From Usnea hakonensis (taxonomy: Eukaryota; Ascomycota; Lecanoromycetes; Lecanorales; Parmeliaceae), in contig BLJB01000273.1 of assembly GCA_013423325.1 (NCBI GenBank), positions 1-32,174 on the forward strand: a stretch of DNA of 32,174 nucleotides. The letters are read 5' to 3'. The position numbers and the translations under genes were made by a program. This document shows positions 9,762 to 20,937 of this stretch, piece after piece. The notes under the pieces were generated by a model that saw only the letters and a list, made by a program, of their open reading frames with translations, had not been told where the DNA came from and did not search any database. The stretch's first letter is position 1, and every line of letters starts with the position of its first letter.

Positions 9762-11903
9762 TTTGGAATGGTAGTCTATGGAAAATTGTAACGACTGAAA
9801 GAGCAATTGTCTTTGCCAAAGCGGCGGCAAGGCAACAGTAAGACTTGAATGGATACAAGGTTACAAGTCTGGGGAAAAGCATTGACTTTGTACACAGGAA
9901 ATGAAATAATAATAAATTTTCGGTCGAGAGATGATCCTACTCTAGTCTTCGGCCGCAGCCTGTACGAGAACTCGTACATGGGGGCCGGGGAAAGACGGAG
10001 CTGAGTCATATGCGGCCGACCACACCATGCGTTGGAAAATTCAGATATTCGCGGGTTCCGACATTATTTTGCGAGAATAATATGATCAAAGATGGCCGGC
10101 ATGCGTAATGTAATCGAACAGGAGAGGCTGAGGGTGTGCACGGTGCAGCAATCATGTTGTTTTCGTGTAGAACTTGCCAGGGAGTACGCCACTAAATGGG
10201 GCGAAAATGATAGCTGGGCGGGACCTAACCAGTTTACCGGGCTCAGTGGTAGACACTACAGCATATCAGATCCTAGTGTTGCTGTTAGCGCTTACAATAA
10301 TACAAGCATCTGAACGGCCTCTATTATCCGAATGTCAATCCATGTGGGCGATGCTAGTGACCTAGATTCTTTCATGGGGGGCTGGGCGGTCTGATATCTT
10401 ACATTTAGCGAAAGGCTGGAGAGTAGAGGTCGGCACTGAAGAAGAAGGGTAACGGTCGGCCTGTTGTTGAATGAAGTAGAAGGATACATAATCATTGTGT
10501 AACTATATATATCTCGCAATGTAGAGATGGCGATGGATGAAGAAGAAGAGTTCAAGAAGAAGCTCAGTCATCTTCAGCCTTACCTGCATATTGCGCCAAA
10601 TACAACATACCGTACCTTAGGTACCCCTGACACTAAAGTACCTACTTTACGTGTCCCGTGTCTCTTTTCTCTTAGCGCTCGCTTTGATTCGTTGAATTTG
10701 CCGAGTTAATCTCGCCCTCGCTTCCTTACAGCCTGGATAGGATTAGTGCCTTGAACTAATACTCAATAGGAAAAGCCAGGGCTGAAAGACAGACCAATTT
10801 TAATCGCCTACAAATTGCTCTCAGCTCTGAAGATCCAGAGCTAGCATTTTTGATGCATCAATTCCAAGGTAAAACCTTCCTCCGACAAGCTTTCACGTAT
10901 AAAGGGGCTCTGATGAGCCTCGTACCTCTGGCCACCACTCACCGCCTGACATGTCATTCGTGCGGGTTTTATCCTTGGACTTTAGTCGTTAAGCATGTCA
11001 CGGCCAGGCACAAATACTAGACATCCAGGCCAGCCAGGCAGGAGAGTACTAGTCTTGGAATTGAGCTCGCCTTTAGACCTTTCAAGCTTCAAAGCCAATT
11101 TCTGGTGAGATGATAGAGTTGCCCTTTAAAGAATCCTATTACCCGAGGAACCTTTAAAGTTCAGTATATCCATGATAGCATCACAATGAATGACCAACGT
11201 TAACAATATTAGCCTCCACTGGATGCAGAAGCGGCGAGTGATACTGAGAAAACTCAAGATCCCTGGAACCTTGGTCGACGGATTGAATTCTTATGGGCCT
11301 CAGGAAATGGCCCTCCAACTTACGTCTTGGCTATTACAAAAAGAGAATGACATGCCAAAGAACTATACACAGATAAGCAGTCGCGATAAATGCGAGATCG
11401 AAGAGGTGTACAAGTATCAATCCAGAAAGCGACCTTGACACGTCTATCAAAGCGCATCACTCTTTCCGCGGAAGAGAAATCGAGTAGCGTTAGAATACTG
11501 AAGATCAGAGGATAGAGATTCCGTACTTTGACACCAACGTTGTGTAATACCGGTCCAATGCTATCATTCAATGACTAGGGAGAACTATCCAGCCAGCATT
11601 GACCCAGTCAACTTGTTCTCGGTCAATTTGAGCATTATCTTCTTTCTTCAATATGGAACTTCCTTGATTGCCAGTCGAATTATAAGATCCTTCAGAACAT
11701 CAGCAGTGATGACTAGAAACTTCTTTTTTCCTTGATCCAACTCACACGAGAATGCTTCTCCTTGTCTGCGATGCCTTGTCTATGTTTGTCCAGCAAACAT
11801 GTAACACTTGGCTCGCCATTACGAAAAGCCATATTCATCATATTCATATATTATACTTCCATCTTTCCATCTTATCACGGTTTCCAAAGTAGGAACGCTC
11901 ATC
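9762..11903. other. Long intergenic stretch, nothing definite
   Basis: This should contain the divergent promoters of the GPI-protein gene (from 9762) and the coiled-coil gene (up to 11903). An 82-codon plus-strand frame at 11190-11438 (contains KNYTQISSRDKCEIEEVY) looks mildly protein-like but has no motif or neighbour support. The repeated gtacc/ggtac motif near 10610-10645 is the only local structure I noticed. Confidence 0.4.
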
Positions 11904-12494
11904 ATGCCGCCCAAAGTGGATATCCAAACTGGATTGAACATCGAGGATTTACTATCCTACCAATACGATCCAGCCGGCTACAAGCAAAGTACTTTCTATG
12001 AACATTACCAAATGCTAGTAAAGTATCACGATGATCTGCGAAAGCAGTACGACCGCAAGCAACAAACGCGTGCCAGTCTAAGAGAACCAGATAGCAAGAC
12101 TCCCAACTTACAAAGACGTAAAAGACCCGCTAACACTCCTCCAGCAAATCCCTCACAGAGAAGTCGATTCAGTATCCTCCCTGACGATGACGACGGCTCA
12201 TCCAGCTCAGCCCTCACCAACCCCCCTTTATCAGCCACTCTGAGCAAAAAACAGCTCGACAAAATACCTCGCCATGAGCGCAAAGCAGAAGTGCGTAAGA
12301 TCAAGGAAGAAATAGAGACAATGAAGAGTGAAATGAAAGCGCAGAAAAAGAAAGATAACGAGCGGCGCAAAGAGGCCCACGATTCAAAGGAAGAGTTAGA
12401 GCATCGAGGGGCTGTACAAGAAGATGAGGACGAGGCAGAAAAATCAGGTTCAATTAAGGGTTGGGAGACCGCCACGCCCTCACTCTGGCGATGA
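11904..12494 (+). CDS. Charged coiled-coil hypothetical protein
   Basis: One exon of 196 residues from ATG 11904 (context ctcatcATGC). An in-frame ATG at 11808 also exists, but the later start gives the more protein-like N-terminus. Residues 1-60 are mixed (YQYDPAGYKQSTFYEHYQ). Residues 70-115 are low complexity with a basic cluster RRKR and a DDDD run. Residues 123-168 are a highly charged helix (KAEVRKIKEEIETMKSEMKA) likely to form a coiled coil. The C-terminus is acidic. A nuclear location is possible but unproven. The +1 frame directly after the stop stays coding-like to a TAG at 12553 (DEYVRKTVFYREGVDGFQQ), so a one-base frameshift near 12470 may have shortened the protein. The family was not recognised. 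Confidence 0.6.
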   Translation: MPPKVDIQTGLNIEDLLSYQYDPAGYKQSTFYEHYQMLVKYHDDLRKQYDRKQQTRASLREPDSKTPNLQRRKRPANTPPANPSQRSRFSILPDDDDGSSSSALTNPPLSATLSKKQLDKIPRHERKAEVRKIKEEIETMKSEMKAQKKKDNERRKEAHDSKEELEHRGAVQEDEDEAEKSGSIKGWETATPSLWR

Positions 12495-12639
12495 GTACGT
12501 GCGGAAAACTGTGTTTTATAGAGAAGGCGTTGATGGCTTTCAGCAAAATGACTAGATTGACAACATTCTTTACCAATGGCATCCTCCCCACATTGCGAAG
12601 ACAGACTCCCAACACTGCTCTCATTCACCTGACTGCTTT

Positions 12640-12832
12640 CCTCGCCACCATAGCGCCCCAACTTCCCACCCTCTACCTCCCCCCCTCCCTCCCAACATCC
12701 TCCCCCCCCCCAAACCCTTCCCCGCCTCTCACCCCCCCTAACAACAAGCTCCTCCCCCCCTCCTCCCTCACTTTCCCCTCCCTCAACCTTTCCACCTCCA
12801 CCTTCACCTCCCCTCATCCCAAAGCCCCATCT
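12640..12832. repeat. C-rich low-complexity tract
   Basis: The plus strand is dominated by C runs and ccctcc/cctccc motifs (for example ctacctccccccctccctcc). It lacks stops on both strands, which creates spurious Pro-rich and Gly-rich frames. I treat it as non-coding spacer. Confidence 0.75.
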
Positions 12833-12974
12833 TCTCCCGGCTCGGAAAACTACAAGGCGTCTTTTAATTTTAGCGACGAATCTTGTGCTTAGATAATGAT
12901 ATACTATGAATGGGTTGGTTGGATGGGAGGGTGTCCTAGATGGGATAGGGATGGGGATGTTTGGTGGAGTGGAG

Positions 12975-13130
12975 TGGAGAAGGCGGATTGTCGGGGGGGA
13001 GGGGGGGCTCTATGGGGTTTTAGGGGTGGGGGGGGGGGGGGAGAAGGGAAATAGTATTTTTNNGGGGGGGGGGGGTTGTGGGGGGTTTGGGGGGGGGGGG
13101 GGGGGGGGGATAAGGGAAACTGTATTTTTC
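12975..13130. repeat. G-run tract with a 2-N assembly gap
   Basis: G runs of up to about 22 bases flank unresolved bases at 13062-13063. The flanks look duplicated: gaagggaaatagtattttt (about 13043-13061) before the gap and ataagggaaactgtattttt (about 13110-13129) after it, each preceded by a G run. This may be a collapsed or mis-joined repeat. Confidence 0.75.
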
Positions 13131-13139
13131 TCTTGATGC

Positions 13140-14246
13140 ATCTTAAAGAAGCGCTACTCATCCCACTATAAAACATTCTCATCTCACACACTTATCATTC
13201 CAAGTTAGCGCTATCCTCCCCCATTTAAAATCAGCATACTCACTCCCACATCCCCCCCCCTCCCACCCTCCACACTTCTCACAAATACCTTTAACCTTCC
13301 ATGCCTACCCATCTCGCTCTCTTCCTCGCTCTCACTATACCGAAAATCCCCCCTCTAACTAGATCTTACCAATGACGCAAACACGTAGCTCGCAGATCAA
13401 TTATTAACGTTCAAGTCCAACCTGCCTTCCCACAAATCCAACCCGTGTATATACCTACCAAAGCCTCCCTCTCATTAGAGATATTAAGAGTTTGCAGCTC
13501 CATGTCTCCTACCCTATCACCATCCCTTCCTTCCGAAACCCAGCAGCACACCCCATCCCCCCCCCAGTAAACAACGCCCCTTTCCCTCTCTCCTTGCTCC
13601 CCTCTCTCTTGTAAAAGACACAGCAGATACATGCGCTTGGCAGGGAGGGGATATAGAACACATACATACCGTCTTGCGCTATTCGAGCTTCGCTATAAGT
13701 CTGCGAAAGGGTAGGAGTCGTACTCCTACTCTTAAGGGCAAAAGGTGAGGGAAAAAGGTTAGGAGGAGAGAAGGAAGGAGAGGAAGAGGGAATGAGAGGG
13801 GGAGAGGAAGAGTGTGGGGGGTGGATGTGTGGTGTGTGAATGATGGGTAGGGTAGGGAGGGTCAGGGGTGGTTGGGATGAGGAGGTATCGCTTGAGATTT
13901 ATGTACGTGGGGAGAGGACATGAGATGAGATGAGGTAAGGGTGGTATATTTTTACCAATCTCGTGGTATTCTAGTACTTCATCAATAAGAAAAACCCCCC
14001 GAAACCATAGTCCCTGATCCTCACAAAAAGAACATCCATTCGACAATACCTAGCAAACATAAGAAATACCAACCCATCTTCCAAAACCTATATATCCCCC
14101 TCCCCATCACACCAAACCATAACCTTCAATCCAATCATCCCATCCACCCAACACCACAAATCCTACAAAACACCACTTCCATCACCCCTCCAACCAAACC
14201 AACAGCAACTCCCCACTCCATGAACCCTCATCGAGACGACTTCCTC
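13140..14246. other. No gene; skewed low-complexity spacer
   Basis: Runs of C/T-rich sequence (13230-13620 and 14050-14240) alternate with G/A-rich sequence (13740-13940). No coding-like frame with motif support was found. The last part should include the 3' untranslated region of the gene ending at 14247. Confidence 0.5.
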
Positions 14247-16946
14247 TCATCTCCTATCCCTGCGGAGACTAAAAGGATCTCTATATCTTGTCTTCGGGAC
14301 AGCATCCGGGTATGCTAGCCCTTGCAGGGAGTACACAGATACGTATCCCTCTTCAGATGGCGGAGGAGGCTGATCGTTGCGTTGGGTAGGTGGGCGTGGC
14401 TCGAGGGGCGGATGAGGGATGGCGTTCTGCGGGTGGGTCTCAGTAGTTGAGGTTGTCGCGGCTGGGTGGTTGGTTGTGAGGTCTTGTTTTTGGGATTGTT
14501 CGGGGTGGGGTATCGAGCGTAGGGTATTGGTGTTGCTTTGTTCCTCACTGATAGGAACTGGGGATGTTGTTTGATGCTGCTCCTGGCGTTCCGCATCTGC
14601 CTGGTGAGTAATTCGCTTTTTGCTCGGCATGACCACACTCTGTGCCTTCTTGCACTTGTGATCAATTTCCTTCGTGATCTCTACCTTGGGAGCAGCGATC
14701 CGTTCCTCTTTGGGTGTGAAGCCAGGATCCCTGACCTCAGACTTGCTGTCCAGGAATCTCCCAAAGATTGGACCCTTGTCCAGGTCCTTCGGACTATATT
14801 GTCCTCGACCACTCACATTCCAATCTCCCGACAGTTGGACTCTGCTCTCTTTGGTATATCTGCCAGCCGCATCCACCGATGGTCCAAGAGAAAGGTTTCT
14901 GATGCCGTTGATCAAGTTCTCGAGGTTTTGGCCACTCACATTCGAATTCCTCGCTTCCCGGGCTTTAATCTCGTTCTCCTTTTCGCTAGCGGTGTCAATC
15001 GAAGGTCCAAGAGATAGATTTTCGATACCATTTATCAAGCTCGAGAGTCCTTCTTCAAAGGAAGGTTCGATCGAAGGTCCAAGAGACAGCTTTTGGATAC
15101 CGATTATCAAGCCGAAGAGCTCTTCTTCAAAGGAAGGTTCGATCGAAGGTCCAAGAGACAGATTTCTGATACCGTCGATCAAGCTCGAGAGCTCTTCTTC
15201 AAAGGGAGGTAGATCCATTCGTGGCGCTTGAGTGGTCTGGGTTCCAGATGAAGGCATCATCTCCTGCCTTTGCCCGTCCGCGGTACTTTCAGCCTCTTCC
15301 GTCTGGTTTTCAGACAATGGCTTTGCGTCTAGAGGGCCCTCATTTGCGCTCTTCGAATCCTGTGCTTTTGGTGTTACACGTGGAGGCTGTGTCTTCAGCG
15401 TCTTCGCCGCGTTGATACCTTTTTCGAGAGGAGCGATAGAATCGATCCAAGCCTTCATATTCGCTATGTGCATCCCATCTTGGACTGCGCTGGAATATCG
15501 GCGTCTGCTCGATTCGCCGATTCTACCTTGAACATCAGACAGGCGGATGGTTGGAGGAGTAGGAAGCATCCAGTCGAGCGGGAGTTCATTCATCAAGTCA
15601 AGTGGGGACTTCTCAATCTCCACCTCCACCTCCACCCACGGGAAGGGAGCCCATGTGGCTCGTGTGGCTCGTGGAATGTCTTCTGATGGAGCGTCTTCTG
15701 GCTCGCTTTCAGTCATCCTCATTTTGCCATCCCGAGCTTCTCGAAGCTCAGCAACAGTATTTATCGATTGCATGAGCAAGTCGTACTGTGCTTTGAGTGA
15801 AGGGTCGATCACAGCAGCCGTAGCGTCGACATTCGCGTCACTTGCTCCTAGGATCTGCGAGCCCGTATCGTTTTCAGCTTCCAAAGGTTCGCTATCTCCG
15901 TTCTCGGTCACACCAAAAGAGCTTGAAGCTTCCGGATAGGAGTGGTTTGATGAAGGCGTAGCAAGAGCTGATTCCGTCCGCTCTGCTGCGACTTGCTCGC
16001 CTGTACCTTGAGGTACCTTTCCCACTGCCTCAAACGGGCCATCATTTCCACGCCCAAGCAAAGGCCATCTGCTTCGTGCCTCTGAATTCTCACCGCGTTT
16101 CTGCTCACCGCTTGCGTGGGCTTCTTCACCACTCTCCCGTTGTAGCTCCAATGGTGGAAGCGCTTCGGTAGGAGTGTTGACAAGCGTGCTCTCCGAAATG
16201 GAAATGCCGCTTGTGGTGTTATATATATATGTATTTGAGGCAACGTCTTGTGTTCGTGATTCAGCATTTCTCAGGGCTAATGTCTTGCGAGGATGGGTTG
16301 TAGAAACATAAGTACTTCCTGCCTGTACTAACATGTCGACTATGGCCTGTTCAACATTGGTACTTGACATTGAACCGACAGCCCCATGTCGGCGACGATC
16401 TGTTTGATGATGCGTGTCATGGGTGGGGGTCGAGTTTTGCTGGAGCTCACGAGTTGCATGGCAGGGAGAGGGTGGGTTGCAAGGGCGAAGCGGTCGCGTA
16501 GATTGTGTGAGATGAACGGATCTTTCTGCTAGAGGACCTGAACCATGTACATTGATGAGTGTTGACCCATCGACCACATCTTCTTCCAACGACGCGTTCT
16601 AAGCACGCGTTAGTGCATCTCAACGTTGACCTGACAATTTGACAGAGTCATACGCTATGTGTTGAGATATGAGCACTTTCAGAAGAAGCATGGCTGCCGA
16701 TAGTGACCTTTGCTGTTTTCTGGGCTCGACCCGGCTTGGATGTTGACTTTACCACACCCAATCATGTCAGCCACGACTGTGGTCAAGATAATACATGACC
16801 TCTCGTACCTTGGCACTGCTGAGAAGGTTTGCACTTGTATCACTGGGCTTCTTTTCCTGCTCTCTCCGCTCCTGGCGGATAGCCTCAGGCTGTCTGTCTG
16901 GGAACAAGCGAGCGATGAAGATGATAGTCTCCAAGATGAAGTACAT
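14247..16946 (-). CDS. Large orphan protein with LSLGPSI repeats
   Basis: Two exons, 16946-16809 and 16598-14247, give 829 residues. Exon 1 starts at an ATG in good context (acaacaATG) and encodes a short hydrophobic N-terminus (MYFILETIIFIARLF) followed by a charged stretch. The intron (16808-16599, 210 bp) has donor GTACGAG, a CTAAC branch and acceptor GCTTAG; both sides are phase 0. No ATG lies near the start of the long exon, which supports an upstream exon. The protein is mostly disordered, rich in Ser, Glu, Pro and Thr. Residues 512-583 hold three 24-residue tandem repeats of the form FEEELSSLIDGIRNLSLGPS, with a diverged fourth copy at about 605-621. The tail is basic (DPFSLRRDRR). The repeats look like short amphipathic helices. 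I do not recognise the family. The N-terminus could be a membrane anchor, but it is only about 12-15 residues long. Confidence 0.7.
14874..15203 (-). repeat. Coding 72 bp tandem repeat
   Basis: Three consecutive 72 bp copies (15203-15132, 15131-15060, 15059-14988) and a diverged copy at about 14924-14874 lie within the 829-residue protein gene. Copies 1 to 3 are nearly identical at the DNA level (shared tcgaaggtccaagagacag), pointing to recent duplication. Confidence 0.85.
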
Positions 16947-17230
16947 TGTTGTTGTAAGAGAACAATCTCGTAGGATAGATGCTGGTTCGTAGGATAGATG
17001 GTGGTAGGGTATGTCAAGGTTACTGTGAGGGAGGAAAGAAAGATTGTTGGAACAGAGAGGGGGATTAAGTAGGCACGATAGGAACCTGGTCCACGCTAGC
17101 TGAGCTCCGCAGCCGAAAAGAGAAGTGTTTAGAAAATTTGGTGTTCAGTGGAATTCACTCGGTGCCAAGGGTATCATGTCTCATGTGTTGACAAAGAACC
17201 CCAGTTTGGTCACAAGACAAGGCTTCGCAA
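16947..17230. promoter_or_regulatory. 5' flank of the 829-residue protein gene
   Basis: This would hold the promoter of the minus-strand gene starting at 16946. A direct repeat cgtaggatagatg occurs at about 16968-16981 and 16988-17000. I cannot identify a TATA box. Confidence 0.3.
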
Positions 17231-17539
17231 TTAGTAGTGGATTACCCCCTTTTTTCCTTCACAGAGGTCTCGGATATAGTAGACACCGATTTGACCGATT
17301 TGATGTTCCCTGTCACGGCACTGCTTCCATTGTTTAATGAGACTGGCCTTGCGTCTTCCATAATTCTTGTGGGCAGCACAAGGCTTATCGTATTCCCGTT
17401 CGAAATCATCAAAGAGCTCCGCCTGGCTCGTATTCCAGAGTGTCTTACTAGAAAAATTGAACTTCGGTGCAAAAGGCCACTGCTGATCTGCTTCATACCG
17501 CTTCACAGTCTTTCCGAGTGGTCTTTATTTTTGTATATA
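17231..17539 (-). other. Coding-like fragment, no start codon
   Basis: An open stretch of about 100 codons follows a TAA. It has no ATG near its beginning, so it would be an exon or a relic. It looks protein-like (KRYEADQQWPFAPKFNF, TLWNTSQAELFDDFEREYD, WKQCRDREHQIGQ), with many aromatic and charged residues. No acceptor or partner exon was found upstream. A GTAATC close to the end with a CTAAT behind it could be an intron start. The family was not recognised. Confidence 0.3.
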
Positions 17540-19135
17540 TTCTCAACGCCGACTTTTTAGAATCGACTTAGGGGTCATTATATAGTATTCAACCCTTTTG
17601 TGACTTGATCGAATATCTGGGCTGTGCTCTTAGGAATTCGTGCTAGGGAACTCGTATCGAAACACATTCCCAATTGAGATTGAAAGACGAACGTCAGACC
17701 AGTCATGACCATCGAATATGCTTCCCAGCTTTACTAAGAAAGCTGTTCGTCCACAATTCTCCCCTAGGACTGTCTCAGTGCACATTCTGGAGCCCAATGA
17801 CCTGTGAAGTTGTTTCAGTGGATGAGTAGCCAGCTTTATTTATACTCACAGCTGCACCTCTGAGACAGTACTCACGAGATTGCGAAATATGAACACACCC
17901 AGCAAAGAATTCAGAGGCAACAGCCTTTTATAGTAGAAGTGATCCATGAGCTTTCGAGCCCCAAGAAGCCGATGTTAAGCTTTCATACGACACTATGATT
18001 GTTGGCAAATAAGACTTTTCTCCTGCGGCCTTGATACAAAATCACTACATATTAACGCTGAATACAAGTCAACCCTGTGCGTGTCAGATCGCCACTTCCT
18101 ATTTAATCCAAGGTAGAGCCAGCATATCACTCCCCAACACCTCAAGATGGCCTACAGGGCACGCATGAGACCGCAGAATTCTGCAGATGCCTGATTCGCA
18201 TATCAAAACCAACCCTTTCCGGCACAGTGACTGCCAATGGAGGCCTTGTAGAGGAAGCATAGCGCAATGGGCTGGGGCTTCGCTTCTCTGGATTGTTGAC
18301 GCATTGGCAATCACTGAGAGCACACACCCTTGGGCCATTTAGGCATGTGATCTCTTCCTTTGCCATCCAAAGTTGTACCATCTCTTGCTTCCTCTAATAC
18401 CACGGTATCTCAGGCTATAAACATCAGTTCCAGCGTCCATCTCTTGACATGATCGAGGTAGGGTTCATGGAGGACCTGCCACGTCTTGGCACACAGCGTT
18501 CTGGCGTGACACGAGAGCTGTTGTACCGGGCCTAATTTCAAAGGACGAGTGCATACAGTCATGGACACCTATTTTGTTTCCTTCTCTCGCCAAATGCGTA
18601 TTCCTTCGACCATAAAGAATCTTAGGCTTTTGCATGACAGCGGTAACCCACACAGTCCAGAGCTGGTGCGAATGAATCTTTCGCTACTCCCATCACTGTT
18701 TCAATCAAGATACTGTGTCATCTTCTCTTGAAGTACCGTATGGCGCATCAATAGTAGACGCGTGTGTCCGAATCGTCCGCTGTAGATGTCTCGTGGAGGG
18801 AAGATGGACTACTAAGAGCAAATGTGTCAGCAAGATCAATACTCTCTTTTCCGTCGCGAAGTCTTTCAGGAATGCCGACCGGCTTGATGGTGAATCTGTC
18901 GGGAGACTCGGGACTTTACTTATTTACGATCCGGAGCGCCCCCCTCCCCTGTCTTCATGTTGTATTGTTCTTTAGCTTGCACATTGCCACAGCTACAGTG
19001 GAACTTTAGTCGTCGTTTTACAACGAGAAGCATGATCATGGGCACTTTGAATTGCAGACAGGTGGTGTCGTTGTAGTTGTCATTGTCAATCGTGAAGATT
19101 GGTGAGGCTATCAACCGCCGAATGAAAGATCCACA

Positions 19136-19151
19136 TTTAGGGTTAGGGTTA
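19136..19151 (+). repeat. Interstitial telomere-like repeat
   Basis: tttagggttagggtta contains two full TTAGGG units plus a partial third. TTAGGG is the usual telomere unit of filamentous ascomycetes. Two units can also arise by chance or by repair insertion. Confidence 0.5.
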
Positions 19152-19394
19152 TTCTCGACAGCTTCACAAATTTATATTCGATCCAATTTACCACAGCTTC
19201 AATGCCTCTACAGCTATAATGAAAGTCTTGATGCAGTCAGTTGAATCGGGATTTCCTCCAGAAGGGCTCAATCCCAGCAGTGTCTGAGTTATCATTGTGC
19301 CTGGGCGTCCTGATCAAAGCGTTCAAGTGCAAATCCGCGGAACGAGATTGCACGTCTACAGAATGCTCAGATTGCTTGCAGTAATACTTATAGA

Positions 19395-19480
19395 TACCGC
19401 CAGAGGGAAGGAAATATGTATGCCATCATTTCTCGACGAGTACACTTCTATTGGCCCCAGCTAAAACTTGTACAGGCAAG
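19395..19480 (+). mobile_element. Possible Gypsy integrase trace
   Basis: One frame reads AIISRRVHFYWPQLKLVQ, which resembles the segment after the zinc-binding HHCC motif of Ty3/Gypsy integrases (an arginine pair followed by xFYWPxM/L). A later stretch in another phase contains CTVCHRRLC. Stops and frame changes surround both, so at best this is a small degraded piece. Confidence 0.25.
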
Positions 19481-20780
19481 CTTTAGTTAGTACCCAGCGC
19501 CGATGTCCCTATATTCGGCTCCAACGCATCTTCTCCTTACCTTAAGTGTACTGTCTGCCACCGTAGACTCTGCAAACGTCCATACGCGACTCCTCTTCGT
19601 TCATCCTCGCCGCCCTCTGCTCGGTGTGTCACCCGACACAGGACTTTGTGCGATGCATTGTCGACGTTCATAGCCTCACGCGCCAGCCATACCCTTTTCC
19701 AAAAACACAGCGATCTCACTTCGGACAAGGCAGGCAAAGATATATGAACGTGCTATATTGGATTGGACACTAGCAGAATTGTTGGAGGAGAGAGGCTACA
19801 GGAGGAGACAACGGGCAAGGAATGACAGAGCTCGTTGGGCTTGGCATGCTCCAGTGGGCATCTAGTCATCCAGCGCCCACAGGAAGATTTGCCTCTGCTA
19901 CGGCCCCGTACTCTTCACCGCCAATTTTTCCTATCCTTGCGGATACAGTCACCTGCTCCGGATCCTTCAAAGGTCGAAATTTTCGAGGTCTGGATGCCTG
20001 ACTCATCTCCAAGACGAGACAAAAGAGGTTGGAGAGGGTACACTTTTACACTGATGAGAAACCCATTGACGCCGAGGCGAGGCGCAGATACATCTTGGCT
20101 TTGTCGTCCCTTGGTCACGACCAAGCATCCGGACCTCAATCAAGAAAATGTATCATTGGCCAGTTCCTGGTCTTCACCGATTCAATAGGCAGTTGACGAC
20201 TGGCGACAGTGCCAAACTGCTACCTTGGCGGTGGGAACGATCGACTTTAATCTACTCAGCTTGTGTGTTGGACAGTCATCAACTGACGGAGATGAAATAA
20301 GCATGTTGACAGAGTAAGAATAGACATGACCAGGATCCTCAAGGAGCAAGTAAGCATGAGGTAATGAAGCTGTGGGGAAAGTGGAGAAATGCATGGATGA
20401 TGGCATTCTGCAACGATGTGTTTAGGCTGAATTCTCACTTCAGCCGTTAGCTTCGGGTAAAAGGTTCTCTGGACAAAAGCTAGAGTCACCGTCTGGGTAG
20501 GGCCGTGTTAATCTATCTCTCTATCATGTGGCTACCCCGCACTTCTCCAGACTATCCTACCATGTGCATTTGCCGTTAAGATACTAGCCAATTAATGGAC
20601 CCGGACAAGCTACACATTGGTCTCTTGGCTCTGAATATATACCCGTTACCCGTTAAACTGTGCCGAATCATGCGGATCGACATAATGAAACTCCAATCAT
20701 CTGTCTAATTACAATCGCCTGGGGAGTAATAGGAAGGTGAGCACCTAACGTCTCATTCATTCGAGCACATATTTATCCAC

Positions 20781-20937
20781 CGAGCTCATCTCTTCTTTTC
20801 TTTCTTTATTTACCAATCTTTATTTTACTATTCGTCCGTTTTTGATTTCAACCAATTGGGTCAGCCTCATCATCTGGAAATCCTCATATGAGTCGTGACG
20901 TTCTCCCAAGCGCTTCAGTCACCTCTTGGTCCTGCCC
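20781..20937 (+). promoter_or_regulatory. Transporter promoter region and 5' leader
   Basis: A pyrimidine tract (tctcttcttttctttcttta, about 20789-20808) is followed by AT-rich sequence and then the ATG at 20938. Such CT stretches are common just upstream of transcription starts in filamentous fungi. An upstream ATG at 20888 is out of frame with the coding sequence and could act as a short upstream open frame. Confidence 0.45.

Larger units (their letters stand above)
17540..20780. other. Long region without convincing gene
   Basis: Many short frames occur on both strands, but none has motif support. The region contains an interstitial telomere-like sequence (19136-19151) and a possible retrotransposon trace near 19410-19650. 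It may be decayed repeat DNA, though without the strong CA/TG loss seen at the left edge. Confidence 0.4.

Noticed and set aside
12026..12817. 263-codon minus-strand frame
   Set aside because: It is antisense to the coiled-coil gene and runs through C-rich low complexity, giving Gly/Glu runs without domain structure.
14538..15939. Plus-strand frames of 70-185 codons opposite the orphan protein
   Set aside because: They are antisense to a much longer frame and follow from its repeats and codon bias.
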